Of a stretch of DNA of 64,000 bases, positions 17,974-28,577 are shown one piece after another. The position numbers and the translations under genes were made by a program. The first letter of the stretch is position 1, and every line of letters starts with the position of its first letter. The stretch is from Pseudaminobacter soli (ex Zhang et al. 2022) (GTDB lineage Bacteria > Pseudomonadota > Alphaproteobacteria > Rhizobiales > Rhizobiaceae), in the NCBI RefSeq assembly GCF_014595955.1, contig NZ_JABVCF010000001.1, positions 62,001 to 126,000 on the forward strand, read 5' to 3'. The notes below the pieces were generated by a model. That model ran no database searches. It was not told where the DNA came from and saw only the letters and a list, made by a program, of their open reading frames with translations.

Positions 17974-18252
17974 GTGTCCGACGAGACGACAGCCAGCGTG
18001 AACATCACCACGGAACAGAGGACCGAAATCCACGAGGTCATCGTCCAGGACGCGCCTCCGCCCGTCGATCTCGACATCAATGTCTCGGTCGGCGTGGAGG
18101 TGCCCCGCACCGTGGAACTGCGGCCGCTGCCCCCGCGTGTGATCGAGATCGTGCCGCAGTATAGAAGCTACCAGTTCTTCGTGCTCGCGGACGGTCGGAT
18201 CATCATCGTGCAGCCGAAGACCTACAAGGTTGTCTACGTCCTGACCGCCTGA
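17974..18252 (+). CDS. DUF1236 domain, downstream part of split gene
   Basis: A 92-residue frame containing the complete DUF1236 signature: ITTEQRTEIHEVIV, the block VDLDINVSVGVEVPRTVELR, then LPPRVIEIVPQYRSYQFFVL and the closing ADGRIIIVQPKTYKVVYVL. It is in the same frame as the upstream secreted part, separated only by TAG GAT. The putative GTG start has no ribosome site and no export signal of its own, so the piece would be cytoplasmic if made alone. A single CAG-to-TAG change would explain the split. Amber readthrough or a sequencing error are alternatives. Confidence 0.65.
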   Translation: MSDETTASVNITTEQRTEIHEVIVQDAPPPVDLDINVSVGVEVPRTVELRPLPPRVIEIVPQYRSYQFFVLADGRIIIVQPKTYKVVYVLTA

Positions 18253-18275
18253 CGGTCACAAGCAACGACTACATC

Positions 18276-18298
18276 GCGGCCCCGCCTAGCGGGGCCGC
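18276..18298 (+). terminator. Strong GC hairpin after DUF1236 gene
   Basis: GCGGCCCCGC-CTA-GCGGGGCCGC is a perfect 10-bp stem with a 3-nt loop, 24 nt past the stop codon. No long T-run follows. Confidence 0.65.
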
Positions 18299-18420
18299 CT
18301 AGCATCTAGCATTCACCAGACGTCGCGCTTCTAGCCTGGCAGCCAATCATCGCGGTTCTGTCGCATTGGCACCGACGATGACCGCTTCTAATGGTTCGGT
18401 GCTTTGCCGAGGGCCTTGTC

Positions 18421-19851
18421 ATGAACCACGACGAATTCCGGGACTGGTCGCGCCAGGCCGCTGACTGGGGGGCCCGCTATCGCGAGGAGATCCGCCAGCA
18501 TCCGGTGCGGCCGAAGGCGGGCCCGGGGGAGATCGCCTCGCAGATTCCCACATCGCCTCCGGAGACACCGGAGCGGATGGAGGAGATCTTCGCCGATTTC
18601 GAGGCCAAGATCCTGCCCGGCATGACCCATTGGCAGCATCCGCGCTTTTTCGCCTATTTTCCTGCGAACGCCGCGCCGGTCTCAGTCATCGCGGAATACC
18701 TCGTGTCCGCGATGGCGGCACAATGCATGCTATGGCAGACCTCGCCGGCGGCGACCGAACTCGAAACGAGGATGGTCGACTGGATGCGGCAGGCGCTGGG
18801 TCTGCCGCAACGCTTTGCCGGCGTCATTCAGGATTCGGCGTCATCGGCAACGCTGGCGGCGATCCTCACAATGCGCGAGCGGGCGCTTTCCTGGGAGGGC
18901 AACAAGTCCGGCCTGTCCGGCAATCGGCGGCTCAGGGTCTATTGTTCGGATCAAGTGCATACTTCCATCGATCGCGCGATCTGGATCGCCGGCATAGGCG
19001 AAGAGAACCTCGTCAAGTTGCCCGGAAGCGGACCGCTGCGCGGCATGGAAGCGGATGCCCTTGAGGCCGCGATCGAGGCGGACAAGCGTGCGGGATATCT
19101 GCCTTGTGGCATCGTCGCGTCCGTCGGCGGCACGAGCGTCGGCGGAACGGATGACGTTGGCGCCCTCTCGGACGTGGCGCGCAGGCACGACCTTTACCTC
19201 CACGTGGACGCCGCATGGGCCGGCTCGGCGATGATCTGCCCCGAATTCCGCCACTTCTGGGCGGGCGTGGAAAATGCCGACTCGATCGTCTTCAATCCGC
19301 ACAAGTGGCTTGGCGCCCAGTTCGACTGTTCGATCCAGTTCGTGGCCGAACCGGACGATCTCGTCAGGACGCTGGCGATCCGCCCCGAATATCTGAAGAC
19401 GCATGGCCGGGATGGCATCATCAACTATTCCGAATGGTCGATACCGCTCGGCCGGCGCTTCCGGGCGCTAAAACTCTGGTTTCTGCTGCGAGCCCATGGT
19501 CTTTCCGGATTGCGGCAGATGATCCGCAACCATGTGGCCTGGAGCGAGAACCTCGCCGACCGGCTCCGGGGCGCGCAGGGCTTTCAGATCGTCACCGAAC
19601 CGATGCTCTCGCTGTTCACCTTCCGTCACGGTGCGCCGTCAGGTGTCGACGAAGACGCCCACAATCTCGCTCTGCTGGAGGCGATCAATGCCGATGGCAG
19701 GATCTATCTCACGCAGACCCGGGTGGACGGCAAGGTTGCGATACGGTTCCAGGTGGGACAATTCGAAACCGCAGCCGGGGACATCGACGTGGCCTACGAC
19801 GCGATCACCGGATGCGCTCAGGCGCTTGGCGGCTATGGATCGGGGCGATAG
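18421..19851 (+). CDS. PLP-dependent group II (aromatic-type) amino-acid decarboxylase
   Basis: A pyridoxal-phosphate enzyme of 476 residues in the aromatic-L-amino-acid decarboxylase family. ATG 18421 (MNHDEFRDW) is chosen because relatives begin with this helix; an ATG at 18391 adds ten unrelated residues. Landmarks: HPRFFAYFPANAAPVSV near the N-terminus, QDSASSATLAAILTMRERAL, HVDAAWAGSA with the PLP-contacting aspartate, and FNPHKWLG carrying the Schiff-base lysine. The substrate (Tyr, Trp, Phe or DOPA type) cannot be read from sequence. It precedes glpR by 79 bp that hold likely GlpR sites, so it is probably a separate unit. Confidence 0.9.
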   Translation: MNHDEFRDWSRQAADWGARYREEIRQHPVRPKAGPGEIASQIPTSPPETPERMEEIFADFEAKILPGMTHWQHPRFFAYFPANAAPVSVIAEYLVSAMAAQCMLWQTSPAATELETRMVDWMRQALGLPQRFAGVIQDSASSATLAAILTMRERALSWEGNKSGLSGNRRLRVYCSDQVHTSIDRAIWIAGIGEENLVKLPGSGPLRGMEADALEAAIEADKRAGYLPCGIVASVGGTSVGGTDDVGALSDVARRHDLYLHVDAAWAGSAMICPEFRHFWAGVENADSIVFNPHKWLGAQFDCSIQFVAEPDDLVRTLAIRPEYLKTHGRDGIINYSEWSIPLGRRFRALKLWFLLRAHGLSGLRQMIRNHVAWSENLADRLRGAQGFQIVTEPMLSLFTFRHGAPSGVDEDAHNLALLEAINADGRIYLTQTRVDGKVAIRFQVGQFETAAGDIDVAYDAITGCAQALGGYGSGR

Positions 19852-19857
19852 CGAAAC

Positions 19858-19915
19858 TTTCGTATTCGCGCTTCCGTGGACTTTCGTTTTCGGCTAAGCT
19901 GCGAAAAAACGAAAA
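19858..19915 (+). promoter_or_regulatory. Probable GlpR operator cluster upstream of glpR
   Basis: Three copies of a TTTCGTnTTCG-like core: TTTCGTATTCG at 19858-19868, TTTCGTTTTCG at 19882-19892 (start-to-start 24 bp), and an inverted copy CGAAAAAACGAAAA at 19902-19915. A similar ATTCGTTTTTACC lies upstream of glpD. This fits operators of a DeoR/GlpR repressor acting on its own gene and the glp run (inference). Confidence 0.65.
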
Positions 19916-19930
19916 TACGGGAGCAACGCC

Positions 19931-20719
19931 ATGTACCTTTCGGCCCGCCATTCCGAGATCATGCAGATGGCGAAGGAACATGGCCGCGTGCTGGTGGACG
20001 ATCTGGCCGGTCATTTCGGCGTGACGCCACAGACGATCCGCAAGGACCTGAACGACCTCTGCGAGCAGCGCCTACTCAGCCGCATCCACGGCGGCGCCCT
20101 GTTCCCGTCAGGTATCGCCAATCTGGAATATGAAGCGCGCCGCAAGATCGCCGCTACGGAGAAGGAGGCGATCGGCCGCGCCGCCGCGCGCATGGTGCCC
20201 GACAACGCCTCGCTCTTCATCAATATCGGCACCACCACCGAGGAGGTCGGGCGCGCACTGCTCGACCACACCGGGCTCATGGTCATCACCAACAACATCA
20301 ACGTGGCGAACAGGATGCGCGTCTATCCGGGCATCGAGGTGGTGATCGCCGGTGGCATCGTGCGCGGCTCGGACGGCGGTGTGGTGGGCGAGGCCGCGGT
20401 CGATTTCATCAAGCAGTTCAAGGTGGACTATGCGGTGATTGGTGCCTCGGCGATCGATGAGGACGGGGCGTTGCTGGACTTCGACTTCCGCGAGGTCAAG
20501 GTTGCCCAGGCGATCATCGCAAATGCCCGCCACGTCATCCTCGTTGCCGATTCGACCAAGTTCGAGCGCACCGCTCCAGTCCGGATCGGGCACCTTTCGC
20601 AAGTCAACAGCTTCATCACCGACCGCTGCGATATCCCGGCGATCCGCCGCGTCTGCGAGGAGGGCGAAGTCCAACTCATCGAGACCTCGCGCGTGGGTGC
20701 GGCGACGGAGCCCGCCTGA
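19931..20719 (+). CDS. glpR: Glycerol-3-phosphate regulon repressor GlpR (DeoR family)
   Basis: A DeoR-family repressor of 262 residues. The N-terminal helix-turn-helix is VDDLAGHFGVTPQTIRKDLN, followed by the family wing RIHGGALFPSG. The C-terminal sugar-phosphate sensor domain has NIGTTTEEVGRAL, TNNINVANRM and VADSTKFERTAP, all typical of GlpR. In relatives glycerol-3-phosphate is the inducer. Placement directly before glpD-glpSTPQUV-glpK and repeated operator-like sites at both promoters support the assignment. Confidence 0.93.
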   Translation: MYLSARHSEIMQMAKEHGRVLVDDLAGHFGVTPQTIRKDLNDLCEQRLLSRIHGGALFPSGIANLEYEARRKIAATEKEAIGRAAARMVPDNASLFINIGTTTEEVGRALLDHTGLMVITNNINVANRMRVYPGIEVVIAGGIVRGSDGGVVGEAAVDFIKQFKVDYAVIGASAIDEDGALLDFDFREVKVAQAIIANARHVILVADSTKFERTAPVRIGHLSQVNSFITDRCDIPAIRRVCEEGEVQLIETSRVGAATEPA

Positions 20720-20783
20720 AAAGGCGCCCCGGCGGCGCTAAGACACCAGGGCTCTAGACCTCCCCTTTGTCTTTTCATTTGAC

Positions 20784-20827
20784 ATTCGTTTTTACCGCGG
20801 AATAATCGCGATACAGTTTCGAAAGCT
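20784..20827 (+). promoter_or_regulatory. Putative GlpR sites in the glpD promoter
   Basis: ATTCGTTTTTACC at 20784-20796 shares its core with the sites before glpR, and a near-palindrome AGTTTCGAAAGCT lies at 20815-20827. Both are within 80 bp of the glpD start codon. Confidence 0.5.
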
Positions 20828-20863
20828 GCAGAAATACTGTGGTGCGAATGTGGAACCGGGTCG

Positions 20864-22387
20864 GTGGCCGACGCCTCCATACATGACATTTTCATCATAG
20901 GCGGCGGCATCAACGGATGTGGGATCGCCCGGGACGCCGCAGGACGTGGCTACTCGGTCTATCTGTGCGAGATGGACGATCTGGCGAGCGGTACGTCATC
21001 CAGTTCGACCAAGCTGATCCATGGCGGCCTGCGCTACCTCGAGCACTACGAGTTCCGTCTTGTGCGCGAAGCGTTGATGGAACGCGAGGTACTGTGGAGG
21101 ATCGCGCCTCACATCATCCGGCCGATGCGCTTCGTGCTGCCGCATGCGGAGGGTTTGCGGCCCGCATGGCTGCTGCGCCTCGGGCTTTTCCTTTACGACC
21201 ACATTGGCGGTCGCAAACTGTTGCCGCCCACCCGTTCGATCGACATGAGAAGCGATCCGGCCGGCAAGCCGCTGAAGCCGCTGTTCAGGCGCGCTTTCGA
21301 ATATTCGGATGGCTGGGTCAACGACTCGCGGCTGGTGGTACTGAATGCCCGTGATGCTGCCGATCGTGGCGCAGTCATCCGCACACGAACGAGAGTGGAA
21401 AGCGCGCGGCACGAAGGCGGGGAGTGGCGGATCACAATCCGCGATTTGCAAAGCCTGGAAACGCAAGAGGTGAGGGCGCGGCTTCTAGTCAACGCCGCCG
21501 GGCCGTGGGTGGACCGGGTGCTCGACGGTGTTGTCGGACAGGAACGGGTCCGCAATGTCCGGCTGGTGGCCGGCAGCCACATCGTGGTCAGGAAGAAGTT
21601 CGACGATCCGCGCGCCTATTTCTTCCAGAACCGGGACGGCCGGATCATCTTCGCGATTCCCTACGAGGAGGACTTCACCCTCATCGGAACGACCGACCAG
21701 GACTTCGTCGGCGATCCCAAGGATGTCCGCATCACCGACGCCGAGGTCGATTATCTCTGTGAGGCGGCCAGCGAGTATTTCGCCGAGCCGGTTGGGCGCG
21801 CCGACATCGTATGGACCTATTCTGCGGTGCGGCCGCTTTTCGATGACGGTGCCTCGAAGGCGCAGGAAGCGACCCGCGACTACGTCCTGAAGTTGGACGG
21901 TGGTGCCGGCGGGCCGCCCATCCTTAACATCTTCGGAGGCAAGATCACGACCTACCGCCGGTTGGCGGAGGCGGCGCTGGAGAAGGTTTCGGAGCACCTC
22001 GGAGACCGCGGCAGGCCGTGGACCGCCGATCCACCATTGCCAGGGGGCGACTTCCCCGTGACCGGATTCGAAGAACAGGTGGCGCAATTGAGGGCGTCCT
22101 ATCCGTTCCTTGAGCCATCTCACTCGAGGCGGCTAGCTCGGCTCTACGGAACCCGGGCGCGGGCGCTGCTCGGGGCGGCTCGTTGCGAGGCCGATCTCGG
22201 GGCGCATTTCGGTGCCGATCTCCATGAGGCGGAGCTCCGCTATCTCATGCGGCACGAATGGGCTATGACGGCCTATGACGTGCTGTGGCGGCGCACCAAG
22301 CTAGGGCTGCGCTTCAGCGAGGACGAGACAGAGAGACTGCAGGACTACATGGCTGCGGCCAACAAGGAAAAGGCCGCCGCAGAATAG
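20864..22387 (+). CDS. glpD: Aerobic glycerol-3-phosphate dehydrogenase
   Basis: FAD-linked membrane-associated enzyme that oxidises glycerol-3-phosphate to dihydroxyacetone phosphate and passes electrons to quinone. It is 507 residues, the normal size, from a GTG start. The FAD-binding fingerprint IIGGGINGCGIARDAAGRG is at the N-terminus, followed by LASGTSSSSTKLIHGGLRYL, the classical GlpD signature. The active-site region includes GTTDQDF, and the C-terminal cap domain ends in the conserved HEWAMTAYDVLWRRTKLGLR. First gene of the glycerol run after glpR. Confidence 0.97.
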   Translation: MADASIHDIFIIGGGINGCGIARDAAGRGYSVYLCEMDDLASGTSSSSTKLIHGGLRYLEHYEFRLVREALMEREVLWRIAPHIIRPMRFVLPHAEGLRPAWLLRLGLFLYDHIGGRKLLPPTRSIDMRSDPAGKPLKPLFRRAFEYSDGWVNDSRLVVLNARDAADRGAVIRTRTRVESARHEGGEWRITIRDLQSLETQEVRARLLVNAAGPWVDRVLDGVVGQERVRNVRLVAGSHIVVRKKFDDPRAYFFQNRDGRIIFAIPYEEDFTLIGTTDQDFVGDPKDVRITDAEVDYLCEAASEYFAEPVGRADIVWTYSAVRPLFDDGASKAQEATRDYVLKLDGGAGGPPILNIFGGKITTYRRLAEAALEKVSEHLGDRGRPWTADPPLPGGDFPVTGFEEQVAQLRASYPFLEPSHSRRLARLYGTRARALLGAARCEADLGAHFGADLHEAELRYLMRHEWAMTAYDVLWRRTKLGLRFSEDETERLQDYMAAANKEKAAAE

Positions 22388-22415
22388 GGAAAGCATAAGC
22401 CTGGGAGGAGGCGGA

Positions 22416-23495
22416 ATGCTGGAACTTCGGAATGTCACCAAGACGGTCGCCGGCGCGGACCACATCCGCGACGTGTCGCTCACCCTCGAGCACGGCTCAC
22501 TCAACGTACTCCTCGGGCCGACCCTTTCCGGCAAAACCAGCCTCATGCGCCTGATGGCAGGCCTCGATGCTCCTACCTCCGGATCAATCTGGTTCGACGG
22601 TCGGGACGTGACCGGCGTGCCGGTCCAGAAGCGCAATGTCGCGATGGTCTACCAGCAGTTCATCAACTATCCGGCGATGACGGTCTACGAGAACATCGCC
22701 TCGCCGCTCCGAGTCGCAGGTGCGGACGCCGCTCGCACCGACCGGGAAGTCAAACGCGCGGCCGAACTGCTGAGGCTCATCCCCTATCTCGACCGTATGC
22801 CGCTCAGCCTCTCCGGCGGCCAGCAGCAACGCACGGCACTCGCGCGAGCCATCTCCAAGAACGCCGGCCTGGTCCTTCTCGACGAACCGCTCGCAAATCT
22901 CGATTACAAGCTGCGCGAGGAACTCAGGGCCGAACTGCCGAAGATTTTCGCCGAAACGGGGGCGATCTTCGTCTATGCGACGACGGAGCCGCAGGAGGCG
23001 CTTCTCTTGGGCGGCAATACGGCGACCCTCTCGGAGGGGCGGGTGACGCAGTTCGGCCCGACCATCGAGGTGTTCCGCCGGCCGAAGGATCTCGTCACCG
23101 CCAGAACCTTTGCCGATCCGCCATTGAATACCGTCATCCTTCGCAAGCAGGGTGATAGCTTCCAGTTGGACGGCGGAGCGTTGCCGGTTCCTGCCGGGAT
23201 GAAGGCCATTCCCGAAGGAACATATGCGATCGGATTCCAGCCTCATCATCTACGGGCGACACGCCCGAACGCCGACGCGATCGTCCTTCCAGCGAAGGTC
23301 CTTGTCACCGAAATCACCGGTTCGGAAAGCTTCGTCCACGTCCAGTTCGCCGACGTGCGCTGGGTGATGCTGGCATCCGGCATTCACAGCTACCAACCGG
23401 AAGAGATGATCGAGGTGTTCATCGATCCGCGCCATCTCATGGTCTTCGACCACGAGGGCAGGGCGGTCCAGCCTGCACCAAAGGCGGCTGCGTGA
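22416..23495 (+). CDS. glpS: Glycerol ABC importer ATPase GlpS
   Basis: One of two different ATPases of the rhizobial glycerol importer GlpSTPQUV. It is 359 residues. Walker A is GPTLSGKTS (residues 34-42), the signature LSGGQQQR (132-139) and Walker B LVLLDEPLANLD. The switch-histidine position reads ATTEPQEA, with Thr190 where VTHD is usual, so its own catalytic site lacks the H-loop histidine. A C-terminal MalK-like regulatory domain follows. It probably dimerises with GlpT. ATG 22416 follows GGGAGGAGGC. Confidence 0.93.
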   Translation: MLELRNVTKTVAGADHIRDVSLTLEHGSLNVLLGPTLSGKTSLMRLMAGLDAPTSGSIWFDGRDVTGVPVQKRNVAMVYQQFINYPAMTVYENIASPLRVAGADAARTDREVKRAAELLRLIPYLDRMPLSLSGGQQQRTALARAISKNAGLVLLDEPLANLDYKLREELRAELPKIFAETGAIFVYATTEPQEALLLGGNTATLSEGRVTQFGPTIEVFRRPKDLVTARTFADPPLNTVILRKQGDSFQLDGGALPVPAGMKAIPEGTYAIGFQPHHLRATRPNADAIVLPAKVLVTEITGSESFVHVQFADVRWVMLASGIHSYQPEEMIEVFIDPRHLMVFDHEGRAVQPAPKAAA

Positions 23496-23508
23496 GAGGG
23501 AGGACGGC

Positions 23509-24576
23509 ATGGCGCGCATCGATCTCGACCATATTCGCCACGCCTACGGCCCCAATCCAAAGGCACCGTCGGATTTTGCCCTGAAACAGGTCAACCATTC
23601 GTTCAAGGACGGGGGCGCCTATGCGCTCCTGGGTCCATCCGGATGCGGCAAGACGACCTTGCTCAACATCATATCAGGGTTGCTCCATCCCTCACACGGG
23701 CGCCTGCTCTTCGACGGCCACGATGTAACGGACCTGTCGACCCAGGAGCGCAACATTGCGCAGGTGTTCCAGTTCCCGGTCGTCTACGATACCATGACGG
23801 TCTACGACAATCTTGCCTTCCCGCTGCGGAACCGGGGCGTGCCGGAAGCGGAAGTGGACGGCAGGGTGCGGGAGACCCTCGCCATGCTGGGACTCTCCGA
23901 GCGAGCCGGCTCGCGTGCGCGCCGCCTGACGGCCGACGACAAGCAGAAGATATCGCTCGGCCGCGGGCTCGTGCGCTCCGACGTCAATGCAATCCTCTTT
24001 GACGAACCGCTGACGGTGATCGACCCGCACCTGAAATGGGTGCTGCGCTCGCAGTTGAAGCAGCTGCATCGGCGGTTCGGCTACACCATGATCTATGTGA
24101 CGCACGACCAGACGGAGGCGCTCACCTTCGCCGAGACGGTGGTGGTCATGTACGACGGCGAGATCGTGCAGATCGGAACCCCGGACGAGTTGTTCGAACG
24201 GCCCAGCCATACCTTTGTCGGTTATTTCATCGGTTCGCCGGGCATGAATGTGATGCCGGTCGAACTCGAAGGCGCGCGGGCACGTCTCGGATCGCAGATC
24301 ATCGAATTGCCCTTTCCTCCTGCGAACGCTTCCGGGCGGATAGAGCTCGGCATCCGGCCGGAATATGTGCGCATCGGCCGAAGCGGGCTTCCGGTCCGCG
24401 TCACCAAGGTGGAGGATGTCGGGCGGCACAAGATCGTGCGCGCCAGCCTGGAAGGGCGCGAGATCGCGGCAATCCTGGGGGAGGACGAGACCCTCCCGGC
24501 GGATGCGCGCGTCAGCTTCGATCCGGTCGGCATCAATCTCTACCAGGACTCCTGGCGCATAGAGACGGGGGTCTGA
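23509..24576 (+). CDS. glpT: Glycerol ABC importer ATPase GlpT
   Basis: Second ATPase of the glycerol importer, 355 residues; not the unrelated enterobacterial GlpT antiporter. Walker A GPSGCGKTT (residues 42-50), Walker B AILFDEPLTVID and the H-loop YVTHDQTEA are intact. The LSGGQ signature is replaced by LTADDKQK (140-147), so it cannot supply a normal signature to its partner's site. From memory this replacement is also present in other rhizobial GlpT proteins. It starts 13 nt after glpS, following GAGGGAGGAC. Confidence 0.93.
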   Translation: MARIDLDHIRHAYGPNPKAPSDFALKQVNHSFKDGGAYALLGPSGCGKTTLLNIISGLLHPSHGRLLFDGHDVTDLSTQERNIAQVFQFPVVYDTMTVYDNLAFPLRNRGVPEAEVDGRVRETLAMLGLSERAGSRARRLTADDKQKISLGRGLVRSDVNAILFDEPLTVIDPHLKWVLRSQLKQLHRRFGYTMIYVTHDQTEALTFAETVVVMYDGEIVQIGTPDELFERPSHTFVGYFIGSPGMNVMPVELEGARARLGSQIIELPFPPANASGRIELGIRPEYVRIGRSGLPVRVTKVEDVGRHKIVRASLEGREIAAILGEDETLPADARVSFDPVGINLYQDSWRIETGV

Positions 24577-24579
24577 ACC

Positions 24580-25446
24580 ATGGACAAGACCTGGAACAAC
24601 AAGGCCTGGTTCATGGTCCTGCCGGTGCTGCTGCTGGTCGCCTTCTCGGCGGTGATCCCGCTGATGACGGTGGTCAACTACTCCGTGCAGGACACCTTCG
24701 GCAACAACCAGTTCTTCTGGGCGGGCACGGAGTGGTTCGAGGAGATGCTCCACTCCGACCGCTTCTGGCAGGCCATGGCGCGGAGTCTGATCTTCTCGTT
24801 CGTGATCCTGGCGATCGAGATCCCGCTCGGCATCGTGATCGCCCTGAACATGCCTCGATCAGGCTGGGGCGTTCCGGTGTGCCTCGTGCTGATGGCCCTG
24901 CCGCTGCTCATCCCGTGGAACGTCGTCGGCACGATCTGGCAGGTGTTCGGCCGCGTCGATATCGGCCTTCTCGGCTACGTCATGAACGCGCTCGGCGTCG
25001 ACTACAACTACGTCAACGATCCGCTCGATGCCTGGGTAACAGTGATCGTCATGGATGTATGGCACTGGACGAGCCTCGTCGTCCTGCTCTGCTATGCCGG
25101 CCTGGTCTCCATCCCGGATGCCTACTACCAAGCCGCGAAGATCGACGGCGCCTCCCGCTGGTCGATCTTCCGCCATATCCAGCTTCCGAAGATCAGGCGG
25201 GTGCTGCTGATCGCGGTGCTGTTGCGCTTCATGGACTCCTTCATGATCTACACGGAACCGTTCGTGGTCACCGGTGGGGGGCCGGGCAATTCGACGACCT
25301 TCCTGTCGATCGATCTCGTCAAGATGGCGGTCGGCCAGTTCGACCTCGGCCCCGCCGCGGCGATGTCGATCATCTACTTCCTGATCATCCTTCTGTTCTC
25401 ATGGGTGTTCTACACCGTCATGACCAACTCGGGCTCGGAGCGCTGA
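24580..25446 (+). CDS. glpP: Glycerol ABC transporter permease GlpP
   Basis: Inner-membrane permease of 288 residues with about six spans; the first is WFMVLPVLLLVAFSAVIPLM. The ATPase-docking EAA loop reads YQAAKIDGASRWSIFRHIQL. It belongs to the carbohydrate (MalF/UgpA-like) permease class. It starts 3 nt after the glpT stop and ends 1 nt before glpQ. In Rhizobium leguminosarum the glpSTPQUV products have been shown to import glycerol; the order here is the same. Confidence 0.93.
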   Translation: MDKTWNNKAWFMVLPVLLLVAFSAVIPLMTVVNYSVQDTFGNNQFFWAGTEWFEEMLHSDRFWQAMARSLIFSFVILAIEIPLGIVIALNMPRSGWGVPVCLVLMALPLLIPWNVVGTIWQVFGRVDIGLLGYVMNALGVDYNYVNDPLDAWVTVIVMDVWHWTSLVVLLCYAGLVSIPDAYYQAAKIDGASRWSIFRHIQLPKIRRVLLIAVLLRFMDSFMIYTEPFVVTGGGPGNSTTFLSIDLVKMAVGQFDLGPAAAMSIIYFLIILLFSWVFYTVMTNSGSER

Positions 25447-25447
25447 G

Positions 25448-26362
25448 ATGGCGGACGCGAACGTTACGTCTCCCCGAGCCGGCAGCCTCCCTGCGCCGGG
25501 GCCGGCGGTTACCAAGGCAGGCTCCGGCGACGTCGCCCGGGCAATGCGCCGTCGCGGAGATCAATCCCGCTTCTGGTGGCTGATCCCGGCGTTCTACATC
25601 GCCTTCTTGATCCTGCCGATCTACTGGCTGGTCAACATGAGCTTCAAGACCAACCAGGAGATTCTCGGTACGCTTTCGCTTTGGCCGCGCGATCCGACCA
25701 TTCACAACTACATGGTGATCTTCACCGACCCGTCCTGGTACAAGGGTTACATCAATTCGATCATCTATGTCGTTCTGAATACTGTGATCTCCATTGCCGT
25801 GGCACTTCCGGCGGCGTACGCCTTCTCGCGCTACCGCTTCCTTGGCGACAAGCACCTCTTCTTCTGGCTTCTGACCAACCGAATGGCCCCTCCGGCGGTG
25901 TTCGCGCTGCCCTTCTTCCAGCTCTACTCGGCATTCGGCCTCATCGACACGCATATTGCGGTCGCGCTCGCGCACTGCCTGTTCAACGTGCCGCTGGCGG
26001 TCTGGATTCTCGAGGGCTTCATGTCCGGCGTGCCCAAGGAGATCGACGAAACCGCCTATATCGACGGCTATTCGTTTCCGCGCTTCTTCACGAAGATCTT
26101 CATGCCGCTGATCGCGTCGGGCATCGGCGTCGCTGCATTCTTCTGCTTCATGTTCTCGTGGGTGGAGCTTTTGATCGCCCGCACGCTGACCACCACGAAC
26201 GCCAAGCCGATTTCGGCGATCATGACGCGCACGGTTTCAGCCTCCGGGCTCGATTGGGGCGTGCTGGCGGCCGCCGGGGTGCTCACCATCATCCCTGGCG
26301 CGCTCGTGATCTGGTTCGTGCGCAACTACATCGCCAGGGGCTTTGCCCTGGGGAGGGTGTGA
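25448..26362 (+). CDS. glpQ: Glycerol ABC transporter permease GlpQ
   Basis: Second permease, 304 residues, MalG-like. A cytoplasmic N-terminus of about 45 residues precedes the first span (FWWLIPAFYIAFLILPIYWL). The EAA loop is IDETAYIDGYSFPRFFTKIF. It overlaps the next gene by one ATGA junction. It should form the channel with GlpP. This GlpQ is not the phosphodiesterase that bears the same name in enterobacteria. Confidence 0.93.
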   Translation: MADANVTSPRAGSLPAPGPAVTKAGSGDVARAMRRRGDQSRFWWLIPAFYIAFLILPIYWLVNMSFKTNQEILGTLSLWPRDPTIHNYMVIFTDPSWYKGYINSIIYVVLNTVISIAVALPAAYAFSRYRFLGDKHLFFWLLTNRMAPPAVFALPFFQLYSAFGLIDTHIAVALAHCLFNVPLAVWILEGFMSGVPKEIDETAYIDGYSFPRFFTKIFMPLIASGIGVAAFFCFMFSWVELLIARTLTTTNAKPISAIMTRTVSASGLDWGVLAAAGVLTIIPGALVIWFVRNYIARGFALGRV

Positions 26363-26769
26363 TGACCGCAACCCGCCGTTGGCAGATTCCGCTGATCGTG
26401 GTGCTGATCGCCTATCTCGCGACGGCCGCTCTGCTCGCCAGTGTGCTGCCGCTCAAGAACGGCGCCATCGACTGGTTCGCGCCGCTCAGGGCGGGAGGCT
26501 GGATGGCCTGGTCATTCCCGACCGCGCTGTTCTTCCTCACCATCGCCCTGCTGCTCGCGCTCATGGCGGTATGGGAATACGCCTCGCCCGGGGGAAATCC
26601 CCGCGTCGGCATATTGCGCTTCGAGACGACGCGCGGTGACCGTCTTTTCATTTCGCTGCTCGGCAGCGCCTTCATCCATCTCGCTTGGCTGGGCCTGGTC
26701 GGGCCCAACCTGTGGTGGGCACTCGGCCTCTCGGCGGTCTACGCGATCGGCGTGTTCCGCTATGTCTAG
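26362..26769 (+). CDS. glpU: Small membrane subunit of glycerol importer (DUF2160, GlpU)
   Basis: A 135-residue protein with about four predicted membrane helices (IPLIVVLIAYLATAALLA; FPTALFFLTIALLLALMAVW; LISLLGSAFIHLAWLGLV-like segment; the C-terminal WWALGLSAVYAIGVF). It matches the DUF2160 family that sits between permease and binding protein in rhizobial glp operons. ATG 26362 overlaps the glpQ stop by 3 nt, so it is translationally coupled. Its exact job in glycerol uptake is not established. Confidence 0.85.
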   Translation: MTATRRWQIPLIVVLIAYLATAALLASVLPLKNGAIDWFAPLRAGGWMAWSFPTALFFLTIALLLALMAVWEYASPGGNPRVGILRFETTRGDRLFISLLGSAFIHLAWLGLVGPNLWWALGLSAVYAIGVFRYV

Positions 26770-26846
26770 GGAGAGGAAACTAACGTTCCGGCCTCCATCG
26801 GCTGGATCGGCGATGTCTGGAACTTGATCAACAGGGAGGACTACGC

Positions 26847-28568
<1,722 letters not shown>

Positions 28569-28577
28569 AACCTACAG

